Positions 31,512-39,965 are shown, counted from the first letter of the stretch. The stretch is DNA of 64,000 bases from JANQRZ01 sp965215165 (GCA_965215165.1 CBDCCX010000006.1:806001-870000); one strand, 5' to 3'. Notes: generated by a model not told the origin, from the letters alone. Program-made: numbers and translations.

Positions 31512-31972
31512 GCCAGCCCTAGCTCGATCCGCAGGTCGGCGATGGCGCTGACGGCGACACCATCGACGTAGTTGTTGCGCTCGTCGTCACTGTGGCCCTT
31601 GACCTTGACGAAGACGACCTCGTGTATCGCTTTAAGGCGGAGCAGCTCTTCCCAGAGGTCTCGGTTCTTGACGGGCTTCTTGCCGGCGGTCTTCCAGCCG
31701 CGCCGCTGCCAGCCGTCGATCCAGCGCTCGGCGAAGGCGTTGACGATGTAGGCGCTGTCGGTGTGGACGGCGACGCGGCACGGCTCCTTGAGCGCGCGCA
31801 GGCCCTCGATCACCGCCATCAGCTCCATCCGGTTGTTGGTCGTCTCCGGCTCGGCCCCTTTGAGCGTTCGCTCGTGCGGGCCGGCCTGGAGGAGGACGCC
31901 CCAGCCGCCGGGGCCGGGGTTGCCGGAGCACGCGCCGTCGGTGTAGAGGGTGACGAGTTTTGGGTCGCTCAC
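31508..31972 (-). CDS. rnhA: Ribonuclease HI
   Basis: Degrades the RNA strand of RNA-DNA hybrids. I start at GTG 31972, giving 154 aa beginning (V)SDPKLVTLYTDGACSGNPGP; an ATG at 32014 would add 14 residues without homology. Catalytic carboxylates are in YTDGACSGNPGPGGWG (Asp), TTNNRMELMAVIEGL (Glu), VHTDSAYIVNAF (Asp) and a final Asp in ERNNYVDGVA. The handle and the substrate loop WQRRGWKTAGKKPVKNRDLW are intact. It is divergent from obg. Confidence 0.94.
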   Translation of the reverse strand: MSDPKLVTLYTDGACSGNPGPGGWGVLLQAGPHERTLKGAEPETTNNRMELMAVIEGLRALKEPCRVAVHTDSAYIVNAFAERWIDGWQRRGWKTAGKKPVKNRDLWEELLRLKAIHEVVFVKVKGHSDDERNNYVDGVAVSAIADLRIELGLA

Positions 31973-32118
31973 TGTGTTCGCTTGTGGTTGGTGGTTGGTA
32001 GAGGGAGGCCGCATCGTCTCTGCTCCGATGAACGGCTCTGCCGAGCGTAGGTTTGCAGACGCGCGCCCTTCGCTGCTGACCGTTCGGTCGGCACCCGCCA
32101 CGAACTACGGACGACTAA

Positions 32119-32292
32119 GGATCTATCCGAAAAGCCCTCTCGGCTCCGTCTGGCTGCGCGGGCGCGGCGCGGCGTTGCTCTCGTTGCCCGATGCTACGGC
32201 ATCTGCCTCTTACGGGACGCGTCCCTCGTGCGCCTTGCGCGGCACCCGTTCGCTCAGACGCCGCTGATCAAGCCGACTTCCAGATAGACCCT
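32119..32292 (+). mobile_element. MITE-like element, copy A (degenerate)
   Basis: Its 66-bp core 32174-32239 is 59/66 identical to 48673-48738. The core contains two palindromes, GATGC-TACG-GCATC and GGGACGCGTCCC. Possible weak ends are GGATCTATCCGAAAAG (32119-32134) and CTTCCAGATAGACC (32278-32291). It fills most of the 338-bp gap between the divergent rnhA and obg genes, where no other gene is seen. Confidence 0.6.
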
Positions 32293-32310
32293 AACCACAA
32301 ACCAGCCCTC

Positions 32311-33318
32311 ATGAAATTCGTCGACTACGTCACCATCTCCGTTCGCAGCGGCCGAGGCGGGCCGGGCGCGTCTACGTTCCGCCGGGCCAAGTACGAGCCG
32401 AGGGGCGGGCCGGACGGCGGCGACGGCGGCGCGGGCGGCTCGGTGGTCTTGGAGGCGGACCCCAACCTCTACACGCTCCTCGACCTCCGCTACAACCGCC
32501 ACCACTTCGCCGAGCACGGGCAGCCCGGCGGCAAGGCGCAGAAGACCGGCAAGTCGGCCGACGACATCGTGATCCGCGTCCCGCCGGGCACCATCGCCCG
32601 CGACGGCGAGACCGAGGCGCTGCTCGGCGAGCTGATGCACGAGGCCGACCGGGTAGTGCTGGCGCAGGGCGGGCGCGGTGGGCAGGGCAACGTCCACTTC
32701 AAAAGCTCGACCAACCAGTCGCCGACCTACGCGCAGCCCGGCGAGGGCAACGAGGAGCGGGAGGTGACGCTCGAGCTCCGGCTGCTGGCCGACGTCGGCC
32801 TGGTCGGCTTCCCGAACGCGGGCAAGAGCACGCTCGTCTCGACGCTCTCGGCGGCCAAGCCGAAGGTCGCCGACTACCCGTTCACGACGCTCGAGCCGAG
32901 CCTCGGGATGGTCTACCTCGGCGACCACCGCTCGTTCGTGATCGCCGACATCCCTGGCATCATCGAGGGCGCGAGCGAGGGACGCGGCCTCGGCCTCCGG
33001 TTCCTGAAGCACATCGAGCGCAACGCCGTCCTCCTGTTCGTCGTCCCGGCCAACGAGGACGACCCCGGCGCGCAGTACCGCACCCTCCTGGCCGAGCTGG
33101 ACGCCTTCAGCCCCGACCTCCTCGACAAGCCCCGCCTCGTGGCCCTCTCCAAGACCGACCTCCTCCCGGCTGACATGCTCGACGCCTGGGTCGCCGACGC
33201 CCGCAGCGGCTTCCCGGACGACCTGGACGTGCTGCCCGTCTCGGCCGTCGCGCAGCGCGGCCTGGACCGGCTGAAGGAGGCGCTGTGGGCGAAGGTGACG
33301 GAGGGGAAAACGGGATAG
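32311..33318 (+). CDS. obg: GTPase Obg
   Basis: Essential GTPase involved in late 50S assembly and stress control. The ATG at 32311 (MKFVDYVTISVRSGRGGPGA) is the canonical Obg start. The glycine-rich Obg fold occupies residues 1-158; the G domain follows with GFPNAGKST (166-174), the switch PFTTLEP, DIPGIIEGASEG and SKTDLL. 335 aa, lacking the OCT extension. It is separated from dprA by a strong inverted repeat. Confidence 0.96.
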   Translation: MKFVDYVTISVRSGRGGPGASTFRRAKYEPRGGPDGGDGGAGGSVVLEADPNLYTLLDLRYNRHHFAEHGQPGGKAQKTGKSADDIVIRVPPGTIARDGETEALLGELMHEADRVVLAQGGRGGQGNVHFKSSTNQSPTYAQPGEGNEEREVTLELRLLADVGLVGFPNAGKSTLVSTLSAAKPKVADYPFTTLEPSLGMVYLGDHRSFVIADIPGIIEGASEGRGLGLRFLKHIERNAVLLFVVPANEDDPGAQYRTLLAELDAFSPDLLDKPRLVALSKTDLLPADMLDAWVADARSGFPDDLDVLPVSAVAQRGLDRLKEALWAKVTEGKTG

Positions 33319-33337
33319 GGCACGAGGGCTCGTTTGG

Positions 33338-33447
33338 GCGTGGGGGGAAAGGAGGGAATGGGGGGACCGTCGTCCTGAGGCGTAGAGCGCAGTTTGTGAG
33401 GGTTGGCTTCTTCCCACTTCCCCCCACGTCTCCCATTCCCCCCACGC
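33338..33447 (+). repeat. Gene-junction inverted repeat (obg/dprA)
   Basis: Perfect 12-bp arms GCGTGGGGGGAA (33338-33349) and TTCCCCCCACGC (33436-33447), with weaker G-run/C-run pairing further inside (GGAGGGAATGGGGGG against ACTTCCCCCCACGTCTCCC). The right arm ends 3 bp before the TATCTTCT promoter-like box of dprA. Confidence 0.7.
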
Positions 33448-33450
33448 CGC

Positions 33451-33458
33451 TATCTTCT
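33451..33458 (+). promoter_or_regulatory. Candidate -7 element for dprA
   Basis: TATCTTCT, 34 bp before the GTG start at 33493; same word family as upstream of other genes here. Confidence 0.35.
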
Positions 33459-33492
33459 TCTCTCGCTCTCGTCCTTCCTTGCGCCCTCGCCC

Positions 33493-34641
33493 GTGGACCT
33501 CTTTGCCCGCACTGCGCCGACCGACGCCGACGAACTGCGGGCGCTCGTCGCGCTCTCGCTCGTGCCGGGCGTTGGGCCGGGGCGCATCCGGGCGCTGCTG
33601 GCCCACTTCGGGGCCGCCTCGTCGGTCCTGACAGCGTCGCCGGGTGCGCTCGCTCGCGTGGAGCGGGTCGGGGCGAAGACGGCGAAGGCGATCGCAACGT
33701 TCGACGGGGAGGCGGTCGTGGACGAGCAGTTCGAGCGGGCCGGCCGCGTCGGGGCCGAGCTCGTGCCGCTGTGGGACGAGCGGTACCCGGCGCTGCTGCG
33801 GCAGATCTACGACCCGCCCGCGGTCCTGTGGCTTCGCGGCGACCTCGTACCCCAAGACGCCCGCGCCGTCGCCATCGTCGGGACGCGGCGGGCGACGGAG
33901 TACGGCACGCGCGTGGCCCGCGACTTCGCCTTCGAGCTGGCGCGGCGCGGGTTCACGGTCGTCAGCGGGCTGGCGTACGGCATCGACGCGGCGGCGCACC
34001 GGGGGGCGCTGGAGGCGGGCGGGCGGACGCTGGCCGTGCTCGGCTCGGGCGTAGACCGCATCTACCCGGCCCGGCACCGCGCCCTCGCCGAGGCGGCGGT
34101 GGAGCAGGGCGGCGTGCTCTCCGAGTTCGCTCTCGGCGCGGCCCCTGACGCGTCCAACTTCCCGCGCCGCAACCGCATCATCGCCGGGCTATCGCTCGGC
34201 ACGCTCGTTGCCGAGGCCCGCGAAACGGGCGGCGCGCTCATCACCGCGTGGATGGCGCTGGAGCAGAACCGCGAGGTCTGGGCCGCGCCTACGCCGCTCT
34301 TCTCGCCCGCCGGGGCGGGGACGAACCAGCTCATCCGCAAGGGCTACGCGACGCTCGTGACGAGCGTGGACGAGCTGCTCGAAGAGATCGAGGGGCAGAT
34401 GCCCGCCCCGGACCCGTCGGCACCGCGCGAGGCCGCCTCCACGCCGGCCGCCTCCGCGCCGCCCGTGCTGAACGGGGCCGAAAAGAAGCTCTACGAGGCG
34501 CTCACTACGGAGCCGGTTCATCTCGACACGCTCTGCCAGCGCGCCGGACTGGACACGTCCTCCGCGCTGGTGTACCTGCTGTCGCTGGAGTTCAAGGGGT
34601 TGGTGCGGCAGCTCGCCGGCAAGCAGTTCTTCCGGGCGTGA
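33493..34641 (+). CDS. dprA: DNA-processing protein DprA
   Basis: Loads RecA onto incoming single-stranded DNA during natural transformation. GTG 33493 gives 382 aa beginning DLFARTAPTDADELRALVAL; the further upstream frame is low-complexity intergenic sequence. An N-terminal helix-hairpin-helix-like region (LVPGVGPGRIRALLAHFG) precedes the Rossmann domain with VAIVGTRRATEYGTRVARDF, VVSGLAYGIDAAAHRGALEA and FPRRNRIIAGLSLGTLVAEA. The C-terminal winged helix (NGAEKKLYEALTTEPVHLDT) is present. Presence of dprA is compatible with competence. Confidence 0.95.
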   Translation: MDLFARTAPTDADELRALVALSLVPGVGPGRIRALLAHFGAASSVLTASPGALARVERVGAKTAKAIATFDGEAVVDEQFERAGRVGAELVPLWDERYPALLRQIYDPPAVLWLRGDLVPQDARAVAIVGTRRATEYGTRVARDFAFELARRGFTVVSGLAYGIDAAAHRGALEAGGRTLAVLGSGVDRIYPARHRALAEAAVEQGGVLSEFALGAAPDASNFPRRNRIIAGLSLGTLVAEARETGGALITAWMALEQNREVWAAPTPLFSPAGAGTNQLIRKGYATLVTSVDELLEEIEGQMPAPDPSAPREAASTPAASAPPVLNGAEKKLYEALTTEPVHLDTLCQRAGLDTSSALVYLLSLEFKGLVRQLAGKQFFRA

Positions 34642-34723
34642 GCAGGTTGGTCTGGTTCTTGGTTCCTATTTTGGTCCTCCGCCTTTTGGTTATCCGCCAC
34701 TCTTCTCTCTGGCTGTCTCTCTG

Positions 34724-35839
34724 ATGCTCGCCTTCTCCCAGGTCGTCCTATTCGTCCTGGCCCTCATCGCGCTCGTCGCCTCGGTCCTCTCGCTCATCCA
34801 CCGGCCGTACTGGTGGACGCGGATGTTCGACTTTCCGCGCGTGCACATCGCGGTCCTCGCGGTCCTCACGCTCGTGGCCTTCGCCGGGGTGAACCTCGCC
34901 ACCGGCGACATGGGGGTGCTGGAGTGGACGCTCTCCGGCCTGCTCACTGCGGCCGTGCTCTACCAGCTCGTGCGGATCTCGGTCTACACGCCGCTCACGC
35001 CCGTGCAGTCGAAGCGCGCGGAGAACGCTGGGCACAGCGTGCGGATCGTGATCTCGAACGTGCTGATGACCAACCGCGACTTCGAGACGTGGCGGCGCGT
35101 GGTGACGCCCGAGGAGCCGGACCTCATCGTGGCGATCGAGACGGACGGCTGGTGGGCCGAACAGCTCCGCGCGCTCGGGGCGGACTACCCGCACACCGTG
35201 GAGGTGCCGCAGGACGATACCTACGGGATGATCGTCTACTCGCGCCTGGCGCTCGAGGAGGCCGAGGTGAAGCGGCTCATCGAGGACGAGGTGCCGAGCA
35301 TCTGGCTGCGCATCCCGCTCCCCGAGGGGCCGGGGCTCCGGGTCGTCTGCGTCCACCCGCGCCCGCCGCGCCCGAGCTTCGGGCAGGACTCCCACATCCG
35401 CGACGCCGAGTTGGTCGTCGTCGCGCGCGCCGTCGAAAAGGTGGACTGCCCGGTCGTCGTGGTGGGCGACCTCAACGACGTGGCCTGGAGCTACACGACG
35501 GACCTCTTCCAGCGGCTCTCCGGCCTGCTCGACCCCCGGCGCGGGCGCGGCATGTTCAACTCGTTCCACGCCGACCACGCGCTGATGCGCTACCCCCTCG
35601 ACCACGTCTTCCACTCCGACGACCTCGGCCTGGTCGAGATGCGCGTGCTAGGCCACGTCGGCAGCGACCACTTCCCGGTCTTGGCCGAGCTGGCCTACAG
35701 CCCGGACCTAGACCAGGAGACCCCGAGGGCCGACGAAGGAGACCGCGAGCACGCGCAGAAGCTCGTCGAGCACGCCTTCGAGAAGAAGGCCGAGGAGCGT
35801 CCTGAGGACGAACGCGAGCGCAAGGAAAAAGATGTATAG
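34724..35839 (+). CDS. Membrane-anchored endonuclease/exonuclease/phosphatase family protein (paralog 1)
   Basis: 371 aa. About three hydrophobic segments at the N-terminus (residues 1-25, 40-57, 63-85) anchor a DNase I-like domain. Active-site elements: ISNVLMTNRDFETW (Asn), IVAIETDGWW (Glu), YSRLALEEAEVKR, VVGDLNDVAWSYTTD (Asp/Asn, about 246-250) and GSDHFPV (about 315). The C-terminus is an acidic/Lys-rich tail. The substrate could be a phosphodiester lipid, nucleic acid or inositide. A paralog begins 8 bp before its stop, showing a tandem duplication. Confidence 0.87.
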   Translation: MLAFSQVVLFVLALIALVASVLSLIHRPYWWTRMFDFPRVHIAVLAVLTLVAFAGVNLATGDMGVLEWTLSGLLTAAVLYQLVRISVYTPLTPVQSKRAENAGHSVRIVISNVLMTNRDFETWRRVVTPEEPDLIVAIETDGWWAEQLRALGADYPHTVEVPQDDTYGMIVYSRLALEEAEVKRLIEDEVPSIWLRIPLPEGPGLRVVCVHPRPPRPSFGQDSHIRDAELVVVARAVEKVDCPVVVVGDLNDVAWSYTTDLFQRLSGLLDPRRGRGMFNSFHADHALMRYPLDHVFHSDDLGLVEMRVLGHVGSDHFPVLAELAYSPDLDQETPRADEGDREHAQKLVEHAFEKKAEERPEDERERKEKDV

Positions 35840-36902
35840 ACACCCCGTTCTCCGTACCGTCTTGCTCGTGCTATCGGCAGCGTTCGTCGTCGTCACGGCG
35901 CTGCCGCTGATCCGGGAGCCGTACTGGTGGATCCGCATCTTCGACTTCCCACGCGCGCAGTTCGTCGTGGTCGGCTTGGTCACGCTCGGCCTGGTGCTGT
36001 TCCTCCTCGAGCGGCGGCGGTGGTGGGACCGGGTGGTGGTGGGGCTGGTCGTGCTCAGCGTCGGGTATCAACTGTGGCGCATCTGGCCGTACACGCCGCT
36101 GCACGGCGAGCAGTCGGTCCAGGCCGAGGCCCCGGAAGCGGCGCGGAGCTTCCGGCTCGTCGTCTCCAACGTGCTCCAGACCAACCGGGAGTCGGAGCAG
36201 TGGCTGCGCGTGGTGCAGGCGGCCGACCCCGACGTCGTCGTGCTCCTCGAGGCCAACACGTGGTGGCAACGCGCGGTGCAGCCGCTGCGCCGAGAGCTTC
36301 CGCACGCCGTCGAGCACCCGCTCGACAACACCTACGGCATCCTGGTCTACTCGCGCTGGCCGCTGCGCGACGCCGAGGTGCGCGAGGTCGTCGAGGACCG
36401 CATCCCGTCGGTGTGGGGCTCGTTCGAGCTGCCCTCCGGCGACGCGGTCGCCTTCGCCTTCATCCACCCGCGCCCGCCGCGCCCGGACTCGGACACCGAC
36501 AACCGTGACGCCGAACTGGTCCTTGTCGCGCGCGAGGTCGCCGAGCACGACGGCCCGCTGATCGTCGCGGGCGACTTCAACGACGTGGCGTGGAGCTTTA
36601 CCACGAATCTCTTCCAGGACCTCTCCGGTCTGCTCGACCCGCGCATCGGGCGCGGCCTCTACGCCACCTTCCCCGCCGACTGGCCGCCGCTGCGTTACCC
36701 GCTCGACCACGTCTTCCACTCTGAGTCGCTCGCCCTGGTCGAAACGCGCGTGCTCGGGCGCGTTGGTAGCGACCACCTACCGCTCTTCGCCGAGTTTGCC
36801 GTCGTGCCCAGGGCCGAGGCCGTGCAGGACGAGCCGGAGGCGGGTGCCGAGGACCGAGAGGCCGCCGAGGAGATCATGGAGGAGCAGCAGGACGGAGAGT
36901 GA
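35832..36902 (+). CDS. Membrane-anchored endonuclease/exonuclease/phosphatase family protein (paralog 2)
   Basis: 356 aa, the same plan as the preceding gene and clearly homologous along the whole length: three N-terminal hydrophobic segments (LVLSAAFVVVTALPLIREPY, then two more), SNVLQTNRESEQWLRVVQAA, VVLLEANTWWQ, IHPRPPRPDSD, GDFNDVAWSFTTN and GSDHLPLFAEF. Its ATG lies inside the end of paralog 1, so the pair is translationally coupled. The C-terminus is again acidic. Physiological substrate unknown. Confidence 0.87.
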   Translation: MYRHPVLRTVLLVLSAAFVVVTALPLIREPYWWIRIFDFPRAQFVVVGLVTLGLVLFLLERRRWWDRVVVGLVVLSVGYQLWRIWPYTPLHGEQSVQAEAPEAARSFRLVVSNVLQTNRESEQWLRVVQAADPDVVVLLEANTWWQRAVQPLRRELPHAVEHPLDNTYGILVYSRWPLRDAEVREVVEDRIPSVWGSFELPSGDAVAFAFIHPRPPRPDSDTDNRDAELVLVAREVAEHDGPLIVAGDFNDVAWSFTTNLFQDLSGLLDPRIGRGLYATFPADWPPLRYPLDHVFHSESLALVETRVLGRVGSDHLPLFAEFAVVPRAEAVQDEPEAGAEDREAAEEIMEEQQDGE

Positions 36903-36967
36903 GGATTGGGAGATTGGGATAAAAACCGAGAAAAGTAGCGCCACCGCCGCGCTCGGCACCGCGATAT

Positions 36968-37002
36968 TCTGCTCTCTGCTCTCTGCTCTCTGCTCTCTGC
37001 TC
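36968..37002 (+). repeat. Heptanucleotide tandem repeat (TCTGCTC)5
   Basis: Five perfect copies of TCTGCTC, ending 12 bp before the ATG at 37015. A degenerate sixth copy (TCTAGCC) follows. Copy-number change would alter spacing upstream of the start codon of the class V PLP enzyme. Confidence 0.85.
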
Positions 37003-37014
37003 TCTAGCCAGCCG

Positions 37015-38160
37015 ATGACGCTCGACACGCTCCGCAGCCACTTTCCGCACACCGAGCACTGGGCTTACCTCGACCACGCGGCGACGGGACCGCTGAGCCG
37101 GCCGGTGATGGAGGCCGTCGGGGCGTTCCTGGAGCAGCGGCACCGGACGCAACCGAACAACTACCTCGACGCCGCGCCGACGGTCGAGCGGGCGCGGCAC
37201 CGAGTCGGGGAGCTGATCGGGGCTGAGGCGGGGCGGGTCGAGCTGGTGGCGAACACCTCGGCGGCGCTGAGCGTGCTTGCGCAGGGGCTGGACTGGCAGC
37301 CGGGCGACCGGGTCGCGGTGCCGGCCTGCGAGTTTCCGGCGAACGTCTACCCGTGGCTCGGGCTGGCGCACCGGGGCGTCGAGGTGGACTTCATCCCGCA
37401 CGACCGGGGGACGTTCACCGTCGAGGCCGTCGAGCGGACGCTCACGCCGCGCACCCGGCTGGTTTCGGTGAGCTGGGTGCAGTTCCTCTCCGGCTTCCGC
37501 GCCGACCTCGCCGCCATCGGCGCGCTCTGCCGGGGCCGGGGCATCCTGTTCTGCGTCGACGCCATTCAGGGTGTCGGCGCGCTCCGGCTCGGCGTAGGCG
37601 CACTGCCCATCGACTTCCTCGCGTGCGGCGGGCAGAAGTGGCTGCTCGGGATGCAGGGGACGGCGTTTTTCTATCTCACCGAGGCGCTGCAGGCGCGGCT
37701 TCGCCCGGTGCGGGGCTGGCTCAACGGGCCGCTCGACTGGGACAACTTCCTCTCGTATCCGACCGCCTTCCACGGCGACGCGCGCCGCTTCCGCATCGGG
37801 ACGCTGGGCCACGCCGGGTTCGTCGGCCTCGATGCGGCCGTCGGCTTGCACCTCGCCGCTGGCCGCGACTGGTGTCAGGCGCAGGTGCTGGCGCGGAGCG
37901 CGCAGGTCGCCGCCGGCCTCGACCGCCTCGGGCTGCGGCGCTACGGCTCGGCCGATCCCGCCCATGCCTCAGGCATCGTCGCCGCCGAGCACCCCGACCC
38001 GGAGGCCGTCTTCGCGCTTGCCCAAGCGCGCGGCATCGCCCTCTCCGTGCGCGACCGCAAGCTCCGGATCTCGCCGACCTACTACAACACGCCCGACGAG
38101 GTGGACCGGGCGCTCGAGGTCGTCGCGGAGGTCGGCAAAACGCAGGTCGCCGCGGGATAG
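37015..38160 (+). CDS. Aminotransferase class V (cysteine desulfurase/epimerase-like PLP enzyme)
   Basis: 381 aa from ATG 37015 (MTLDTLRSHFPHTEHWAYLD). Fold-type I PLP protein: HAATGPLSRPVMEAVGAFL is the typical N-terminal segment, VANTSAALSVLAQGLDWQPG binds the phosphate, FCVDAIQGVGALRL contains the cofactor Asp, and GGQKWLLGMQG carries the Schiff-base Lys (about residue 207). The subgroup resembles isopenicillin-N-epimerase/EgtE-like enzymes. A role in ergothioneine synthesis (C-S lyase) is conceivable given egtB/egtD 13 kb away, but this is speculative. Confidence 0.85.
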   Translation: MTLDTLRSHFPHTEHWAYLDHAATGPLSRPVMEAVGAFLEQRHRTQPNNYLDAAPTVERARHRVGELIGAEAGRVELVANTSAALSVLAQGLDWQPGDRVAVPACEFPANVYPWLGLAHRGVEVDFIPHDRGTFTVEAVERTLTPRTRLVSVSWVQFLSGFRADLAAIGALCRGRGILFCVDAIQGVGALRLGVGALPIDFLACGGQKWLLGMQGTAFFYLTEALQARLRPVRGWLNGPLDWDNFLSYPTAFHGDARRFRIGTLGHAGFVGLDAAVGLHLAAGRDWCQAQVLARSAQVAAGLDRLGLRRYGSADPAHASGIVAAEHPDPEAVFALAQARGIALSVRDRKLRISPTYYNTPDEVDRALEVVAEVGKTQVAAG

Positions 38161-38186
38161 CCGGGTGCCTCTCGTAGCTTCCGGGC

Positions 38187-39278
38187 ATGGCCGAGGAGAA
38201 ACAGGAAACCGTCGTCGTGTTCGAGGTCCCCGAGGGCTACCGCGCCGAGCAGCGGCTCGACGTCTACCTCACCGAGCACCTCGCCAACGCGACCCGCTCG
38301 AAGGTGCAGCGCGGCGTCAAAGCGGGCGACGTGTCGGTCAACGGCGCGGTGCAGACCAAGGTCTCGACGCCCGTCACCGCGAGCGACCGGATCGAGTGCC
38401 GCCTCCACCGCCCGCCGCCCATCGAGGCCCGGCCCGAGGCGATCCCGCTCGACGTCGTCTACGAGGACGAGGCGCTGCTGGTCGTCGACAAGCCCGCCGG
38501 CTTGGTGGTCCACCCGGCCTACGGCAACCGGACCGGCACGCTCGTCAACGCGCTCCTGCACCACGTCGGCGGCGGGTCGCTCTCGTTCGAAGGCGACGAC
38601 GAGGAAGGCGAGGACGAGGAAGGTGGAGAAGACGAAGCCATCGGCCTCTCGACGGCGACGGCCGCCCCGCGCTTCGAGGGCGACGTGACCGTCCGCCCCG
38701 GCATCGTCCACCGGCTCGACAAAGGTACCTCGGGCCTGCTCGTCGTGGCGAAGACCGACACGGCGCACGCCGCGCTCGCCCGGCAGTTCATGGACCGCAC
38801 GATCCGCCGCCGCTACCTCGCCCTCGTGTGGGGGATGCCGGCCGACGCCGGCACCGTCGAGACCTGGCTCGGCCGTGACCCGCGCGACCGGCGCAAGATG
38901 GCCGTCGTCAAGGAGGCGCAGGGCAAGCACGCCATCACCCACTTCGAGACCGTCGAGGCGATGCGGCACACCGCGCTCGTGCGGTTCCGGCTCGAGACCG
39001 GGCGGACGCACCAGATCCGGGTCCACGCCCGCCACCTCGGGCACCCCATCCTCGGCGACGCAGGGTACGACGGCAACACCGTCCGCTCCGGCCCCGACAC
39101 GGGCAAGCGGCGGGCCTTCTTCCGCAACCTCTTCGAGGCGATGCCCCGGCAGGCCCTCCACGCCGCGACGCTCGGGTTCGCGCACCCGGTGACCGGCGAG
39201 GCCGTCCACTTCGAGGCCCCGCTCCCGGCCGACATGCAGCACGTCCTCGACCGCCTCCGCGCCGTCGAAGGGGCTTAG
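38187..39278 (+). CDS. rluD: RluA-family pseudouridine synthase with acidic insertion
   Basis: 363 aa. S4 RNA-binding domain (RAEQRLDVYLTEHLANATRS, VKAGDVSVNGAVQTK), then the synthase core: VVDKPAGLVVHPAYGNRTGT, the catalytic PGIVHRLDKGTSGLLVVAKT, RRRYLALVWG and ETGRTHQIRVHARHLGHPIL. Between the two first core blocks there is an insertion of about 40 residues rich in Asp/Glu (EGDDEEGEDEEGGEDEA), absent from ordinary RluD. RluC/RluD-type specificity cannot be fixed from sequence alone. Confidence 0.9.
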   Translation: MAEEKQETVVVFEVPEGYRAEQRLDVYLTEHLANATRSKVQRGVKAGDVSVNGAVQTKVSTPVTASDRIECRLHRPPPIEARPEAIPLDVVYEDEALLVVDKPAGLVVHPAYGNRTGTLVNALLHHVGGGSLSFEGDDEEGEDEEGGEDEAIGLSTATAAPRFEGDVTVRPGIVHRLDKGTSGLLVVAKTDTAHAALARQFMDRTIRRRYLALVWGMPADAGTVETWLGRDPRDRRKMAVVKEAQGKHAITHFETVEAMRHTALVRFRLETGRTHQIRVHARHLGHPILGDAGYDGNTVRSGPDTGKRRAFFRNLFEAMPRQALHAATLGFAHPVTGEAVHFEAPLPADMQHVLDRLRAVEGA

Positions 39279-39305
39279 CTCGACATTCGCTCTCGGCAAC
39301 CCGTC

Positions 39306-39329
39306 ATCTCCGCGAAGGCGGGGACGACG
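39306..39329. repeat. Short palindromic intergenic repeat
   Basis: TCATCTCCGCGAAGGCGGGGACGA, with arms CCGC/GCGG extended by TCTC..GGGA-type pairing; similar in type to 5090-5108. It lies 27 bp after the RluA-family gene. Confidence 0.4.
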
Positions 39330-39402
39330 AGGGTCAACGTGCGAAGCGTGGAATCGCGCATTCTGCTCGAAGGCCCACGCGTACCTGCTCGGCCCTGGGC
39401 CG

Positions 39403-39410
39403 TATCTTTG
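39403..39410 (+). promoter_or_regulatory. -7 promoter element directly in front of the EIIA gene
   Basis: TATCTTTG is an exact TAnnTTTG box whose last base is only 4 bp before the ATG at 39415. With the usual 5-8 bp to the start site, transcription would begin at or inside the start codon, i.e. a leaderless mRNA. Confidence 0.5.
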
Positions 39411-39414
39411 CGCC

Positions 39415-39906
39415 ATGTCGACCGCCGCCCCCAACCTCCTCTCCGTCGCCAACCTGCTCACCCCGGCGACCGTCCGCGTCGGACTCGAAGGCGTGGACAA
39501 AGCGGTCGTGCTGAACGCGCTCATCGACCTCCTCGCCGGGACCGACGCCGTGACCGACCTCGACCGGGTTCGGGCCGACGTGTTCGCCCGCGAGGCACAG
39601 CTCTCGACGGGTGTCGGGCTGGGCCTCGGGCTTCCGCACACCCGGACGCTCGGCGTGCGCGGCACCGCCGCCGCCTTCGCCACGACGGCGGAACCGGTGG
39701 CCTTCGGCGCGCACGACGGCGAGCCGGTGCGGCTGCTGTTCCTGCTCGTCGGGCCGGAGGATGAGCGGGGCCGCCACCTCCGGCTCCTCGGCCGCGTCTC
39801 CCGCCTGATGAACCACGCCGCCTTCCGCGCCGACCTCCTCGCCGCCGATACCCCGGCTGACATAGTAGCCATTTTCCGCGAGGCTGACGCCGCGCTGGCA
39901 GGATAG
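39415..39906 (+). CDS. PTS EIIA domain protein (PtsN-like)
   Basis: 163-aa single EIIA domain of the fructose/nitrogen type: LLTPATVRVGLEGVDKAVVL, FAREAQLSTGVGLGLGLPHT (phosphorylatable His in LPHT), PVRLLFLLVGPEDERGRHLR and a C-terminal helix. In nitrogen-PTS systems such proteins receive phosphate from NPr and regulate K+ transport and metabolism. No other PTS component is in the window except the EIIA domain fused to the permease at 24857-26986, so both may be regulatory. It has a promoter box right at the start codon. Confidence 0.9.
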   Translation: MSTAAPNLLSVANLLTPATVRVGLEGVDKAVVLNALIDLLAGTDAVTDLDRVRADVFAREAQLSTGVGLGLGLPHTRTLGVRGTAAAFATTAEPVAFGAHDGEPVRLLFLLVGPEDERGRHLRLLGRVSRLMNHAAFRADLLAADTPADIVAIFREADAALAG

Positions 39907-39965
39907 AGGCAGTCGCCCCACCCGCGCAGTAGGCAGGAGAATCACACAAAGCAGAGGGTGCCGGA

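Noticed and set aside
34642..34723. Junction inverted repeat between dprA and the first EEP gene
   Set aside because: The stretch contains direct TTGGTT/TTTTGGT repeats but no opposing arm, so it does not fit the inverted-repeat pattern.
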